Shown piece by piece: positions 8,022 through 17,431 of a stretch of DNA of 64,000 nt (positions within the stretch are counted from its first letter, which is position 1; each line of letters begins with the position of its first letter). Origin of the DNA: Vibrio tetraodonis (GTDB lineage: Bacteria; Pseudomonadota; Gammaproteobacteria; Enterobacterales; Vibrionaceae); assembly GCF_003350295.1 (NCBI RefSeq), contig NZ_QLYY01000006.1, forward strand, positions 186,001 through 250,000, read 5' to 3'. Made by a program: the position numbers and the translations under genes. A model generated the notes under the pieces. That model was given only the letters and a program-made list of their open reading frames with translations, was not told the DNA's origin and did no database searches.

Positions 8022-8806
8022 GTTCAAGTCGAGGTGAAATCAGCGATGATGAGGTGAAAATGATTGTCCGTGGGCTTCTACAACAAGCCAATACATACAG
8101 TCAGACGCACTTGTCTGATCCTACGATTCAGCATGAGTTTCGAGATCAATATCGTTTTCTTGGAAAATGTTTATTACGAGACTACGAGAGTGGTATTTTA
8201 GTTGGAGATAGGGTTGTCCGACTAGCAAGACGAGAACGTCAAAGCCTAATTGATCAGGCCTTTGAATTAGGTAAGTATGGTATAGGCTTAGTGGCAGGTA
8301 TTGGGCAATTATCGGTCGGTTATGGAGGATGTGTTACCAGCTCTATTTTTTCTATCGCGGGGGCGTCTTGGTGTAGTACAGTAGGTACAACCATGATGGC
8401 ACATGGTGGTAACAACATCTATGAGAATTCATACAATATGACAGGGAACATAGTTCAAAACTGGAAAGGAGAGTACACTGGCAAATATGGAAACAGTAAT
8501 AGTATGTTACGCAAGCAATATCACAAAGCTGCAGCATCTCTCGGGTTAAATAAACGAGATGGTGACGCAGCTTATGCTATTGTTGATCTTGCTACAAGTG
8601 GGTATGGCCTTATCTCCAAAAAGCGAGTAGCTGAAAAATGGACGAATATGCCAGACTCTGAACAGCTTATGCTATTTAGATACGCTAAACGAGACTATGC
8701 CAAAGGATGGCGTTCGATGTCAAAAGGAGCTCTGGGCTTTGAATTTTTAAGTAACACAGTAACCGCTGAATCTGCCATAAACCCCTATTTTGAAGGTGAC
8801 GAATAA
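8018..8806 (+). CDS. Candidate type VI effector, DUF4225-like
   Basis: A 262-residue protein with a charged N-terminal part (1-80), a glycine-rich hydrophobic stretch that could span or insert in membranes (about 87-127), then HGGNNIYEN (129-137) and a mixed C-terminal half with DGDAAYAIVDLATSGYGL. From memory the HGxNNxYEN plus DxxxSxYGL pattern resembles DUF4225 proteins, an uncharacterised family; this was not checked against a database. It has no signal peptide. The four-base overlap with the Hcp gene and one-base overlap with a small membrane protein gene suggest an Hcp-delivered toxin, perhaps membrane-active, with its immunity protein. No known catalytic motif was recognised. Confidence 0.65.
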   Translation: MSSSRGEISDDEVKMIVRGLLQQANTYSQTHLSDPTIQHEFRDQYRFLGKCLLRDYESGILVGDRVVRLARRERQSLIDQAFELGKYGIGLVAGIGQLSVGYGGCVTSSIFSIAGASWCSTVGTTMMAHGGNNIYENSYNMTGNIVQNWKGEYTGKYGNSNSMLRKQYHKAAASLGLNKRDGDAAYAIVDLATSGYGLISKKRVAEKWTNMPDSEQLMLFRYAKRDYAKGWRSMSKGALGFEFLSNTVTAESAINPYFEGDE

Positions 8807-9129
8807 TGTCCATTTGGCTGTACGTATTTGTCAGTCTACTCGGTGTGATTATATGTCACTATCTATCTGAACTGTATCTTCGCAAAGATAAAGTCATTGT
8901 ATTTATTGTCTATCTTTTTGTTTTGGGTCAATTCGGTAGTCAGCATTATACTTTAACGTTCGATAAAACCTTTGTAAGAAACTGGTTATTCTTATTCGAG
9001 ACAGACAACTCTGCCTATACGGATTTGTATCGCTATATTGCATTAGCATTGATGATAGTGACGGTTCTTACAATACCGCCTTCTAAGCTGACTTTTTTAA
9101 GTCGTCTCTTAAAGAAGAAAAAATTATAG
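8806..9129 (+). CDS. Small membrane protein, candidate immunity protein
   Basis: A 107-residue protein with hydrophobic segments at about 3-24, 29-46 and 76-95 and a strongly basic end (LLKKKKL). The ATG shares its A with the TAA of the preceding gene, so it is translationally coupled to the candidate effector. Position, size and inner-membrane character are typical of immunity proteins for membrane-disrupting type VI effectors. This role is inferred from context only; no family was recognised. Confidence 0.6.
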   Translation: MSIWLYVFVSLLGVIICHYLSELYLRKDKVIVFIVYLFVLGQFGSQHYTLTFDKTFVRNWLFLFETDNSAYTDLYRYIALALMIVTVLTIPPSKLTFLSRLLKKKKL

Positions 9130-9354
9130 TTGCTAGTTTAATCAACTACCTTCAACCCTTGGGGATGAGGAATTGTCAGGGATAGAATTTGCTTTTGACT
9201 AACTATTAGTTTTTTTATACCAAATCTACCCGATGGGCTTTGCCCCATTTCGACACCTAACACGAAAAGGGGCATTTTAAATTTAAAAATGGCATTGCCG
9301 CTATATCAGCACTGCCAATTTATTAGGGCACGTTATCTTTTTCTCGCAGGAGTA

Positions 9355-10161
9355 CTATTTATTGGTGGCTGCTTTCATCGGTGAAACAAACTTAGATAGC
9401 TGCACTAGCATCTCTTCTGGGGCTTCTGTGTGTGTTTCTATGATTTTGACCACTGCTGAGCCTGAAATCGCGCCTGCGGCACCTGCATCAATAGCTTGCT
9501 TTACTTGCTCTGGTGTTGAGATACCAAAGCCGAGTAGGGCGGGTGGGGCATCGTATTGATTGAGCCTGTCGAGTAAATCACTGACTGGCATATTGGCTTT
9601 TGTTTCAGCCCCTGTCACTCCAGCGCGTGAGAGCAAGTAGGTGTATCCGCTGCCTAATTCCGCTACTGATTTTAAGGTGTCGTCTGAGGCGGTAGGCGGC
9701 GCAATAAAAATAGGCTCAATGCCATGTTTGGCCGCAGCTTCTACAAATTCGGCGCTTTCGTTTGTGGGTACATCGGCGATCAATACAGAATCTATGCCTG
9801 CATTTGCGCAGCGTTGATAAAAGTTATCAATGCCGCGTGCAAACACAAGGTTTGCGTACATGAGCAGTCCGATTGGTAAATCAGGGTACTTGGCACGAAC
9901 TTCTCCGATCAGATCAAAGCAGATCTCTGGGGTCGCGCCAGATTCAAGCGCACGAATATTCGCTCCTTGAATGGTAGGGCCATCAGCCAAAGGATCGGAA
10001 AAAGGAATACCGAGTTCGAGTGCATCTGCTCCCGCTTCGACCAGCGTTTCCATTATTTTTAACGACTGAGCTGGGTTAGGGTCGCAAACCGTAACAAAAG
10101 GAACAAATGCGCCTTGGTTTTGCTCGTTTAAGCGCGCAAACATTGATTGGTAACGGCTCAT
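9355..10161 (-). CDS. trpA: Tryptophan synthase alpha subunit
   Basis: A 268-residue TIM-barrel that cleaves indole-3-glycerol phosphate to indole and glyceraldehyde 3-phosphate, passing indole to TrpB through the alpha-beta tunnel. Visible: the acid residue region [18 protein letters not shown] (catalytic Glu and Asp), [12 protein letters not shown] of loop 6 and the phosphate-binding GFGIS and GAISGSAVV segments. Full family length. Its ATG overlaps the trpB stop by one base, so the two are coupled. It is the last gene of the trp operon; no strong terminator was seen within 200 bases downstream. Confidence 0.97.
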   Translation of the reverse strand: MSRYQSMFARLNEQNQGAFVPFVTVCDPNPAQSLKIMETLVEAGADALELGIPFSDPLADGPTIQGANIRALESGATPEICFDLIGEVRAKYPDLPIGLLMYANLVFARGIDNFYQRCANAGIDSVLIADVPTNESAEFVEAAAKHGIEPIFIAPPTASDDTLKSVAELGSGYTYLLSRAGVTGAETKANMPVSDLLDRLNQYDAPPALLGFGISTPEQVKQAIDAGAAGAISGSAVVKIIETHTEAPEEMLVQLSKFVSPMKAATNK

Positions 10162-11351
10162 TAGATCACTCCTTTTTCTTCTAAGATAGCATGTACGGTG
10201 AAGATATCTTTATCGCCGCGTCCTGATAGATTAACAACCAATAATTGTTCTTTCTCTGGGTTCTCACGAGCCATACGAAGGGCGTGAGCAAGAGCGTGAG
10301 AAGACTCAAGAGCAGGGATGATACCTTCACTGCGAGCCAACTCCTGAAATGCGTCTAAGGCTTCATCATCGGTAACATTGTCATATTCGGCGCGACCAAT
10401 CGCATTTAAATGCGCGTGCTGCGGCCCGACAGATGGGAAGTCTAAGCCAGCAGAAACAGAATAAGACTCTTCGACTTGGCCATTGCTATCTTGCATCAGT
10501 GGCGCTTTCATACCAAAGAAGATGCCTGTTTTCCCGTGTTTTAGTGGCGCGCCATGTTGGTCGGTATCAATGCCTTTGCCAGCAGGTTCAACCCCAATTA
10601 GACGAACATCTTCTTCCTCGATAAAGTCTGCAAACATACCAATGGCGTTTGAGCCTCCGCCCACACAGGCAATCACGGCATCTGGCAGGCGACCTTCACG
10701 GGCCAAAATTTGGTTTTTGGTCTCTTCCCCAATCATGCGTTGAAAATCGCGTACTATGGTTGGGAATGGGTGCGGCCCTGCTGCTGTGCCCAGTAGGTAA
10801 TGGGCTTGCTCATAGGTTGCTGACCAATCGCGAAGGGCTTCGTTACACGCATCTTTTAGTGTGGCGGAACCTGAGTGAACGGGGATCACTTCTGCTCCCA
10901 TCAACTTCATTCGAAACACATTAGGGCTTTGACGTTCTACGTCTTTTGCGCCCATGTACACTCGACATTTTAGGCCCAATAAGGCACAGGCTAGGGCAGT
11001 GGCTACGCCATGTTGGCCCGCTCCGGTTTCGGCTATGATCTCGTTCTTGCCCATACGCTTAGCAAGCAAGGCTTGGCCAAGTACTTGGTTGGTTTTGTGT
11101 GCGCCGCCATGGAGAAGATCTTCACGCTTTAAGTAAAGTTTAGTCTTTGTCCCTTTTGTTAAATTGCGTGTTAGGGTCAAAGCGGTAGGGCGACCCGCAT
11201 ATTCTTGCAGTAGGCCCATAAACTCACTACGAAAGTTGGGATCGTCTTGGGCATCGATGAAGGCTTGCTCAAGCTGCTCTAATGCAGGTACAAGGATCTG
11301 GGGCACATACTGACCACCATATTCGCCAAAATAGGCATCAAGTTTTGCCAT
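10161..11351 (-). CDS. trpB: Tryptophan synthase beta subunit
   Basis: A 396-residue PLP enzyme that condenses indole with serine to give tryptophan. The PLP lysine is in HGGAHKTNQ, with the phosphate-binding GGGSNA and the substrate loop [11 protein letters not shown] clear. It begins with the family N-terminus [18 protein letters not shown]. It lies between trpCF (85-base gap) and trpA (one-base overlap) and is regulated with the operon. Confidence 0.98.
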   Translation of the reverse strand: MAKLDAYFGEYGGQYVPQILVPALEQLEQAFIDAQDDPNFRSEFMGLLQEYAGRPTALTLTRNLTKGTKTKLYLKREDLLHGGAHKTNQVLGQALLAKRMGKNEIIAETGAGQHGVATALACALLGLKCRVYMGAKDVERQSPNVFRMKLMGAEVIPVHSGSATLKDACNEALRDWSATYEQAHYLLGTAAGPHPFPTIVRDFQRMIGEETKNQILAREGRLPDAVIACVGGGSNAIGMFADFIEEEDVRLIGVEPAGKGIDTDQHGAPLKHGKTGIFFGMKAPLMQDSNGQVEESYSVSAGLDFPSVGPQHAHLNAIGRAEYDNVTDDEALDAFQELARSEGIIPALESSHALAHALRMARENPEKEQLLVVNLSGRGDKDIFTVHAILEEKGVI

Positions 11352-11436
11352 GGTTCTATTCCTTTAATCTTGGCTGGCGTCGTTTTAAACCCCAGCACAA
11401 TCGTTATTTGTTATAGGCTCAATTCTTATTAGCGAC

Positions 11437-12864
11437 TCAGTAGTTACGAATCGCTTGGAATGCTTGCTGCAATTTCTCGCCATCTTTTTTACCTGGAGAG
11501 ACTTCAATGCCTGAGTTTAGATCTAAACCTAAGCAGCCTTGTTCAGCGGCTTTTTTAGCATTAAAAGGCGAAATACCACCTGCTAGCATGACTTGTTGGG
11601 CGTTTTCAATCAGAGACCAGTCAAAAACAAGGCCAGTGCCCCCAGTTTGCGCTCCTACTTTAGTATCAAGCAAGTGACGATCGACAGGTGCTTTAAGCAT
11701 ATTAGGTAAGGCATCATTAACGCCGTAAGCTTTCCAAATCTCTATACCTTCGCTCAATTGATTACTCAGGGCTTCAACATAGTCTTGGTCTTCATCGCCA
11801 TGCAATTGAACGGCACTTAACCCCAGTTGATTGGCGGTTTCTGCTACTGTTTCAACTGTGTGGTTTTGGAATACACCCACATACTGCAAAGGGGCTCCAG
11901 ACATTGTCTGGCGAGCAGTTTCAAGCTCAACACAGCGCTTAGATTTAGCGACGAAAATTAATCCGCCAAAGACGGCGCCGGCTTGGTAAGCTTTGGCAGC
12001 ATCATCTGGATTGGTTAAACCACAGACCTTATTTTCACCGAGTGTCACTTTGCGTACTGCTAATTCAAGATTATCTTCAGCCATTAGTGAACTACCGATA
12101 AGAAAACCATCGGCAAACATGGCCAAGTCACGTACTTGCTGATGTGTGTAGATGCCAGATTCCGAAATTATGGTCGCTTGTGGTGCTAGCTCTCGGATTT
12201 TGGGTGCCAACTCTTTGGTGCGGTTAAGATCGGTTGTCAGATCGCGTAAGTTGCGATTATTAATGCCAATCACTTTTGCATTAAGTTCGACAGCTCGCTG
12301 AAGTTCTTCCTCATTACTGACTTCAGTTAAAATACCCATATTGAGAGAGTGGGCGACGGCGGCGAGTGCTTTATATTCCTCATCGTTAAGTACCGACAAC
12401 ATAAGCAGAATAGCATCGGCTGAGTAATGGCGCGCAAGGTAGATCTGATAAGCATCGATGATGAAATCTTTACACAATACAGGTTGTGAAACTTGACTTC
12501 TTACCTGTGGCAGAAAATCAAAACTGCCTTGAAAATACTTTTCGTCAGTCAGTACTGAAATAGCGTCTGCATGCTTATTGTAAACAGAGGCTATGTAATC
12601 AAGGTCGAAGTCTTCTCTAATTAGCCCTTTGGAAGGCGAAGCCTTTTTACATTCGGTTATGAATGCGGTTTTCTCACCGCTCACAGCTTGATAAAAGCTG
12701 CGATCAGATGGCGTGAGTGCCTCTTTAAACTCAGATAGAGGTAAAGACGATTTGTGTTCTTCTAGCCACAGGTATTTATCACGGATAATTTTTGCCAATA
12801 CTTCCGCCATTTGAGCTTCTTTAATGGAGATATGTTCAGAAAGTTTATCTTGTGTTTGAGTCAT
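11437..12864 (-). CDS. trpCF: Bifunctional indole-3-glycerol-phosphate synthase / phosphoribosylanthranilate isomerase
   Basis: A 475-residue fusion of two TIM barrels, as in enterobacteria and vibrios. The TrpC half (about 1-270) has FITECKKASPSKG, SVLTDEKYFQGS, LCKDFIIDAYQI and VIGINNRNLRDL; it closes the ring of the carboxyphenylamino-deoxyribulose phosphate. The TrpF half (about 278-475) has KVCGLTNPDDA (catalytic Cys), LQYVGVFQN, VQLHGDE and LAGGISPFNA; it performs the Amadori rearrangement just before. The start at 12864 has AAGG twelve bases upstream; a second in-frame ATG 18 codons in is less likely. Confidence 0.96.
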   Translation of the reverse strand: MTQTQDKLSEHISIKEAQMAEVLAKIIRDKYLWLEEHKSSLPLSEFKEALTPSDRSFYQAVSGEKTAFITECKKASPSKGLIREDFDLDYIASVYNKHADAISVLTDEKYFQGSFDFLPQVRSQVSQPVLCKDFIIDAYQIYLARHYSADAILLMLSVLNDEEYKALAAVAHSLNMGILTEVSNEEELQRAVELNAKVIGINNRNLRDLTTDLNRTKELAPKIRELAPQATIISESGIYTHQQVRDLAMFADGFLIGSSLMAEDNLELAVRKVTLGENKVCGLTNPDDAAKAYQAGAVFGGLIFVAKSKRCVELETARQTMSGAPLQYVGVFQNHTVETVAETANQLGLSAVQLHGDEDQDYVEALSNQLSEGIEIWKAYGVNDALPNMLKAPVDRHLLDTKVGAQTGGTGLVFDWSLIENAQQVMLAGGISPFNAKKAAEQGCLGLDLNSGIEVSPGKKDGEKLQQAFQAIRNY

Positions 12865-12889
12865 GGATTTTTACCTTATCCTAGAGTAC

Positions 12890-13888
12890 TTATTTATGGG
12901 CTGATAACTGTTTCACGAGTTCAAACGCTTTGCCTGAATTCATGATATCAGTAGCTTGCTTGGTATTTTGTTTCAGATTGTCATGACCAAAAAGACGCAT
13001 CAGGAGAGCGACATTAACTGCGACCGCTCCGATTTGAGCATCTGTGCCTTTGCCCGTTAGAATATTAGTGATGATGGCTTTGTTTTCCTCGGGAGCGCCG
13101 CCTTTTATCGCTTCTAACGGGTGCGTGGCGAGACCAAAATCTTCTGGGAGTAGAGTATACTCGATAATTTGCCCATCTTTTATCTCTGCCACAGTGGTTT
13201 GACCATGAATCGCAACTTCATCAAGGCCACTACCATGTACCACTGCCGCTCGTTTCATACCCATCTTGAGCATGGTTTCAGCAATCGGTCTAACTAAATC
13301 TTCACTGTATACACCCATAAGCTCAATGTTTGGCCTAGCGGGGTTAATAAGTGGACCAAGAATATTGAAGATAGTTCGCGTTTTCATTGTTTGGCGAACG
13401 GGCATCGCATGGCGAACCCCACTGTGATATTGAGGGGCGAAGAGAAAAGCTACGCCTAAGTTATCCATTGCAGAGCGGCTTGTTTCAGCGCTCATCGCAA
13501 GGTCAATACCAAACGAATCTAACAAATCCGAAGAGCCGGATTTACTCGAAACACTGCGGTTGCCATGTTTGGCAACTTTTAGGCCGCAAGCCGCTGCAAC
13601 AAAGGCTGCTGTGGTTGAAATGTTAATGGTGTTGTGGCCATCGCCACCCGTGCCGACAATATCTGCAAAATCATAGTCGGGACGAGGAAATGGGTTTGCA
13701 TTATCAAGCAATGCCGTTGCTGCGCCAGCAATTTCATCGGGTGTCTCGCCTTTGATTTTTAGCGCAGTGAGTGTCGAAGCCATCAAAATCGGGTCCAGTT
13801 CGCCGCGAATAATCAAATCAAACAGCTGCTTGCTTTCTTCTTGGGTCAGAGAGTTCTGTTGGTAGAGTTTACTAATTATATTATCCAT
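12890..13888 (-). CDS. trpD: Anthranilate phosphoribosyltransferase
   Basis: A 332-residue enzyme that transfers phosphoribose from PRPP to anthranilate. Visible motifs: the PRPP loop GTGGDGHNTINIST, KHGNRSVSSKSGSSDLLD for anthranilate and PRPP binding, and HYHSGVRHAMPVR-like PQYHSGVRHAMPVRQ. It stands alone rather than fused to the TrpG amidotransferase as in Escherichia coli. It lies ten bases after trpG and 25 before trpCF. Confidence 0.97.
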   Translation of the reverse strand: MDNIISKLYQQNSLTQEESKQLFDLIIRGELDPILMASTLTALKIKGETPDEIAGAATALLDNANPFPRPDYDFADIVGTGGDGHNTINISTTAAFVAAACGLKVAKHGNRSVSSKSGSSDLLDSFGIDLAMSAETSRSAMDNLGVAFLFAPQYHSGVRHAMPVRQTMKTRTIFNILGPLINPARPNIELMGVYSEDLVRPIAETMLKMGMKRAAVVHGSGLDEVAIHGQTTVAEIKDGQIIEYTLLPEDFGLATHPLEAIKGGAPEENKAIITNILTGKGTDAQIGAVAVNVALLMRLFGHDNLKQNTKQATDIMNSGKAFELVKQLSAHK

Positions 13889-13898
13889 GTCTCTTTCC

Positions 13899-14504
13899 CT
13901 ATTGCTGCAATGCGTGTGTATCTGAGCTTTCTAATGCCCATTCAATGGCATTAGCCAACAAGGTAGCACCTTGTGTGGTCATTATTGATTCGGGGTGGAA
14001 TTGAAATCCACAGACTTTATCTTGTTCTTGCACCACAGACATGACTAAACCATCAACTTCTGCAGTAACCGTTAATGACTCTGGTACATAGGTTGCGACA
14101 AGGGAGTGATAGCGCGCGATTGCGATGGGAGAAGGTAAATTCTTATAGATGGCATGATGCTGGTGGTCCATCATAGACACTTTACCATGGACAATATCAC
14201 CAGCCCCATCGACTTGACCGCCATACGCCTTAACAATCGCTTGATGACCAAGGCAAATCCCTATCATAGGCACTTTACCTTTGAGGTTATTGATCACCTC
14301 TGGCATTGAGCCTGCTTCTGAGGGTGCTCCGGGTCCAGGAGAGAGGAGCAGAACAGGGTTATCAAGTTTTTCTACCGCAGCCTCAATGGTTGAAGCAGAC
14401 AGGCTATTGCGGTAAATGGTGACGTCGTGGCCTAGAGAGCGGAACTGATCAACTAGGTTGTAGGTGAATGAATCAAAGTTATCAATAAATACTATATTAG
14501 CCAT
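13899..14504 (-). CDS. trpG: Anthranilate synthase glutamine amidotransferase subunit
   Basis: A 201-residue class I glutamine amidotransferase that supplies ammonia to TrpE. Signatures: FIDNFDSFTYNLVDQ, the oxyanion region LSPGPGAPSEAG, the catalytic Cys in GICLGHQ and the His-Glu pair in FQFHPES. It is a free-standing subunit, located four bases after trpE. The same protein may also serve PabB, since no separate pabA is in the window; that is an inference. Confidence 0.95.
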   Translation of the reverse strand: MANIVFIDNFDSFTYNLVDQFRSLGHDVTIYRNSLSASTIEAAVEKLDNPVLLLSPGPGAPSEAGSMPEVINNLKGKVPMIGICLGHQAIVKAYGGQVDGAGDIVHGKVSMMDHQHHAIYKNLPSPIAIARYHSLVATYVPESLTVTAEVDGLVMSVVQEQDKVCGFQFHPESIMTTQGATLLANAIEWALESSDTHALQQ

Positions 14505-14508
14505 CTGC

Positions 14509-16074
14509 TTAGTGCTCCATATGTGCTGCTTGAATAGCAGAAATCACGGCTTGTGCCTTACTGCGAGTTTCATCGGCTTCTGCTTGAGGGTCAGAATCAA
14601 ATACGACTCCAGCACCTGCTTGAACGTGTGCTATTCCATCTTCAACATAAGCAGAGCGGATAACGATACAGGTGTCTAATGTGCCTTCACCTGTTAGATA
14701 ACCTACTGCGCCGCCATAACTACCACGGCGAGATTGTTCTACGTCGCGAATAAGCTGCATAGCCCGGATTTTAGGCGCGCCAGTTAGAGTGCCCATGTTC
14801 ATACAGGCTTGATAAGCATGCAGTGCATCTAAGTCATCGCGTAGTTGGCCTACAACGCGAGAGACTAAATGCATTACGTGGCTATATCTATCCACCTTTA
14901 ATAAGTCAGCCACATGACGTGAACCTGCTTGCGAGATACGTGCAACGTCGTTTCGTGCCAAATCAACCAACATCATGTGTTCGGCATTTTCTTTTTTGTC
15001 GCTGCGCAGTTCGAGTTCGATGCGGCTATCTAGGTCAAAATCAATTTGGCCATCCGGCTTTTTGCCTCTTTTTCGTGTGCCTGCAATCGGGTAAATTTCC
15101 ACTTGGTTAGTGTCAGTTTCGTACTTAAGGGCGCTTTCAGGCGATGCACCAAACAAAGTGAATAGCTCATCTTGCATGTAGAACATATATGGGCTGGGGT
15201 TGCTTTGTTTTAACTCTTTGTAGGCAATAAGAGGAGATGGACAAGGCAAAGTAAAGCGGCGAGAAGGGACAACCTGAAAAATGTCACCTTTAACCACATA
15301 TTGCTTGAGATCACGAACAATTTGGCAAAAATCTTGGTCACTAACACTAGGTTGAGGTGAAATATTACTGTGTTTATCGGCGATGGCTAATGGCTTTAGG
15401 TCCGCACACTGTTGCTGGATATCTTGTATACGTGCTTCTAGCTTGTCTTTTTCTGTACATCCTGCAAATAAGCTTGCCTGTATATCACACGATTGGCGCT
15501 GGTGATCGACCACAATAAGCGTTTCTGCGACGTAGAATACGTAGTCTGGACATCGGTTTTCGCTTGATGTTCCACCAAGAGGTTCGAAGTTTGCGACCAA
15601 ATCATAGGCAAACAAGCCACCAAGAAAGACCGCATTTTTATCCTGTTCGCTGATGTCGAAACTATGCTGTATCAGACGAAGCGCATCGAAGGAAGAAGCT
15701 TCACGTAGTCGAGAGTCTTCATCGAGCGTGTTGCATGGCTCTTCAAATTCTATGGTGAGTTTCTCACCATCAAAGACGTGAGTGATATTAGTGTGGATAT
15801 TCTGGGTTAAATGCGCCAGTAATGAACGACCGTTATTGGTCAGCGCTTGCATGGTGACAGTATGCCCAAAGCAGATAATACGGACCGCTGAATCGACAAT
15901 TAACAAGCTTTTTAAGTTCTGTTTAGAGTCAATTTCTGCAGATTCAAGTAGTAAGCTATCGGTTTTGTTTTCACACAGAGTGTGAAACAGACGAGTTGGG
16001 TCTAGTGTGTAGGGTGCGTTAGCATGAATGACCTTTAAGTCACCCAGCTTTTTGATCTCAATGGCCTTGTTCAC
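14509..16074 (-). CDS. trpE: Anthranilate synthase component I
   Basis: A 521-residue chorismate-utilising enzyme making anthranilate. The N-terminal feedback site contains LLLESAEIDSKQNLKSLL; in such enzymes this ESAxID stretch is where tryptophan binds. The C-terminal catalytic domain has VVPSRRF, PIAGTRKRG, LARNDVARIS, the GTLTGAPKIRAMQLI signature and GGAVGYL. The start chosen is the GTG at 16074, eight bases after a near-perfect ribosome binding site AAAGGAGGT (16078-16086); this gives the family-like N-terminus MNKAIEIKKLGDL. Longer readings from ATGs at 16128 or 16098 would place this site inside the gene. It is the first structural gene after the attenuator. Confidence 0.95.
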   Translation of the reverse strand: MNKAIEIKKLGDLKVIHANAPYTLDPTRLFHTLCENKTDSLLLESAEIDSKQNLKSLLIVDSAVRIICFGHTVTMQALTNNGRSLLAHLTQNIHTNITHVFDGEKLTIEFEEPCNTLDEDSRLREASSFDALRLIQHSFDISEQDKNAVFLGGLFAYDLVANFEPLGGTSSENRCPDYVFYVAETLIVVDHQRQSCDIQASLFAGCTEKDKLEARIQDIQQQCADLKPLAIADKHSNISPQPSVSDQDFCQIVRDLKQYVVKGDIFQVVPSRRFTLPCPSPLIAYKELKQSNPSPYMFYMQDELFTLFGASPESALKYETDTNQVEIYPIAGTRKRGKKPDGQIDFDLDSRIELELRSDKKENAEHMMLVDLARNDVARISQAGSRHVADLLKVDRYSHVMHLVSRVVGQLRDDLDALHAYQACMNMGTLTGAPKIRAMQLIRDVEQSRRGSYGGAVGYLTGEGTLDTCIVIRSAYVEDGIAHVQAGAGVVFDSDPQAEADETRSKAQAVISAIQAAHMEH

Positions 16075-16077
16075 AAG

Positions 16078-16086
16078 ACCTCCTTT
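16078..16086 (-). promoter_or_regulatory. Ribosome binding site fixing the trpE GTG start
   Basis: AAAGGAGGT on the minus strand, three bases before the GTG at 16074 as counted from its last base. It is almost complementary to the 16S rRNA tail and decides against the upstream in-frame ATG codons. Confidence 0.8.
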
Positions 16087-16201
16087 CATATTGTTCATTT
16101 CTTCTTCCCGCCTCACATAGTCGCACAAACAAAAGGTTCACCCAATGTTGAATTTGACCGAATTGGTTGTTGTCTAATCAGTTAACTGCAGTATATTCGA
16201 C

Positions 16202-16231
16202 AAAAAAAAAGCCCGCTTTAAAAGCGGGCTT
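16202..16231 (-). terminator. trp attenuator terminator
   Basis: On the minus strand the stem AAGCCCGC/GCGGGCTT closes a short loop and is followed by nine T residues. It sits 20 bases past the trp leader peptide stop and about 130 bases before trpE, the position expected for transcription attenuation. Confidence 0.92.
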
Positions 16232-16251
16232 GATACTATTTATTTAGTAAA

Positions 16252-16377
16252 TCACAAGTACGTATAAGCCCACCTAGCAATAACCCAAGTACGCCACCAA
16301 GAAAGGTTTGCAGAAAGATCAAATTGTCCTTTCTTTGCAAGATTCACTTTTTGGTTTGGGTTAAACTCTTGTAACAT
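16252..16377 (-). CDS. trpL: trp operon leader peptide
   Basis: A 41-codon reading frame starting ATG (16377) and ending TGA (16252). It begins MLQEFNPNQK and carries four Trp codons near its end: SWWRTWVIARWAYTYL. A ribosome binding site (TAAGG) lies about ten bases upstream. Ribosome stalling at these codons when charged tRNA-Trp is low would let the antiterminator form instead of the terminator downstream. Vibrio leader peptides are known to be longer and richer in Trp than the 14-residue E. coli one. Read directly from the sequence; too short for ordinary gene calling. Confidence 0.9.
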   Translation of the reverse strand: MLQEFNPNQKVNLAKKGQFDLSANLSWWRTWVIARWAYTYL

Positions 16378-16408
16378 GGTAAGCCTTAAATGACACACTT
16401 TGTATTTG

Positions 16409-16443
16409 TGTACTAGTAAACTAGTTCATGCATAAAAAGTCAA
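16409..16443 (-). promoter_or_regulatory. trp promoter with TrpR operator
   Basis: On the minus strand TTGACT (16438-16443) serves as -35, with a 17-base spacer to TTTACT (16415-16420) as -10. The -10 lies inside a palindrome with two ACTAGT half-sites two bases apart (16412-16425), closely matching the E. coli TrpR operator core GTACTAGTTAACTAGTAC. Repressor binding would cover the -10. The divergent rnm gene starts only 17 bases away, so its promoter may overlap. Confidence 0.85.
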
Positions 16444-16459
16444 CTAAAAAAGTAAGTTT

Positions 16460-17299
16460 ATGAAAATTGATTTACATAGCCATACGACTGCCTCAGATGG
16501 ACGGCTATCAGTAAGCGAACTAATAGACAGAGCCATCGACTTCGATATTAATGTATTGGCCATAACGGATCATGACACAGTAGATGGCCTGAAACATGCG
16601 CATCATTATGTGGACACAAATCAGTTACCCATCACCATTATTAATGGGATAGAAATATCGACGGTATGGCAAAATAAAGATATTCATATTGTTGGCCTTG
16701 ATATTGATCCTGAGTCTAAGCAATTGAGCGAATTGATCGACAAACAGAAGCAACATCGTAAAGTTCGTGCTGAGTTAATAGCCGAGCGTTTGGCTAAGGC
16801 AACAAACGATAGGGTGTATGAAGAGGTTAAGGCTATTGCTGGAGAGGCGTCGATTACCCGCGCTCATTTTGCGAAATGGCTAGTTGATAACGGTTATGCC
16901 AAAACAATGCAGCAAGTATTTAAAAAATACCTAACCCGTAATAACCCGGGTTATGTGCCGCCGAATTGGTGCTCTATCAACGAGGCTGTCGATGCGATAC
17001 ATCAAGCTGGAGGACTAGCGGTGCTTGCCCATCCAGGGCGTTACAACTTGACCGCTAAGTGGCTCAAAAGATTAATTGGCGCTTTTTCTGACGCTGGAGG
17101 AGATGCCATGGAAGTTGCTCTGCCACAGCAAGGGCAACAAGAAAGGCGTAATCTGGCAGATTATGCGATACAATACAATCTATTGGCTTCTCAGGGAAGC
17201 GACTTTCATTATCCTTCTCCTTGGACAGAACTGGGCAGAAACCTATGGTTACCATCGGGTGTCGAACCAGTATGGAAAGATATGCCAATCTGCCAATAA
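16460..17299 (+). CDS. rnm: PHP-domain 5'-3' exoribonuclease (RNase AM)
   Basis: A 279-residue PHP-superfamily protein, the gene called yciV or trpH in E. coli, which trims 5' ends of rRNA and degrades short RNAs and phosphoadenosine phosphate. Metal-binding motifs: [11 protein letters not shown] near the N-terminus, [26 protein letters not shown] and QGSDFHYPS at the C-terminal side. Full family length. It is divergent from the trp leader, the same arrangement as in enterobacteria. AGTAAGTTT just upstream is a weak ribosome site. Confidence 0.92.
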   Translation: MKIDLHSHTTASDGRLSVSELIDRAIDFDINVLAITDHDTVDGLKHAHHYVDTNQLPITIINGIEISTVWQNKDIHIVGLDIDPESKQLSELIDKQKQHRKVRAELIAERLAKATNDRVYEEVKAIAGEASITRAHFAKWLVDNGYAKTMQQVFKKYLTRNNPGYVPPNWCSINEAVDAIHQAGGLAVLAHPGRYNLTAKWLKRLIGAFSDAGGDAMEVALPQQGQQERRNLADYAIQYNLLASQGSDFHYPSPWTELGRNLWLPSGVEPVWKDMPICQ

Positions 17300-17431
17300 G
17301 TAGCTAGACTTTCCAAGCTAAAGTATGAAGTCACAGATTAACTTCATGTCCGACTGTAAATTTACGCGGTCGTATGACCATAGCATTAATAAAAATTATA
17401 GAGTCGAGAGACTCAGTGATGAGGAATTATA

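Noticed and set aside
7518..9129. The Hcp triad as part of a full type VI secretion cluster or a prophage
   Set aside because: No sheath, baseplate, VgrG or phage structural genes in the window; trp genes follow directly.
10433..11136. Plus-strand open frames inside trpB
   Set aside because: They are antisense shadows of a well-conserved gene, with no ribosome sites or family features.
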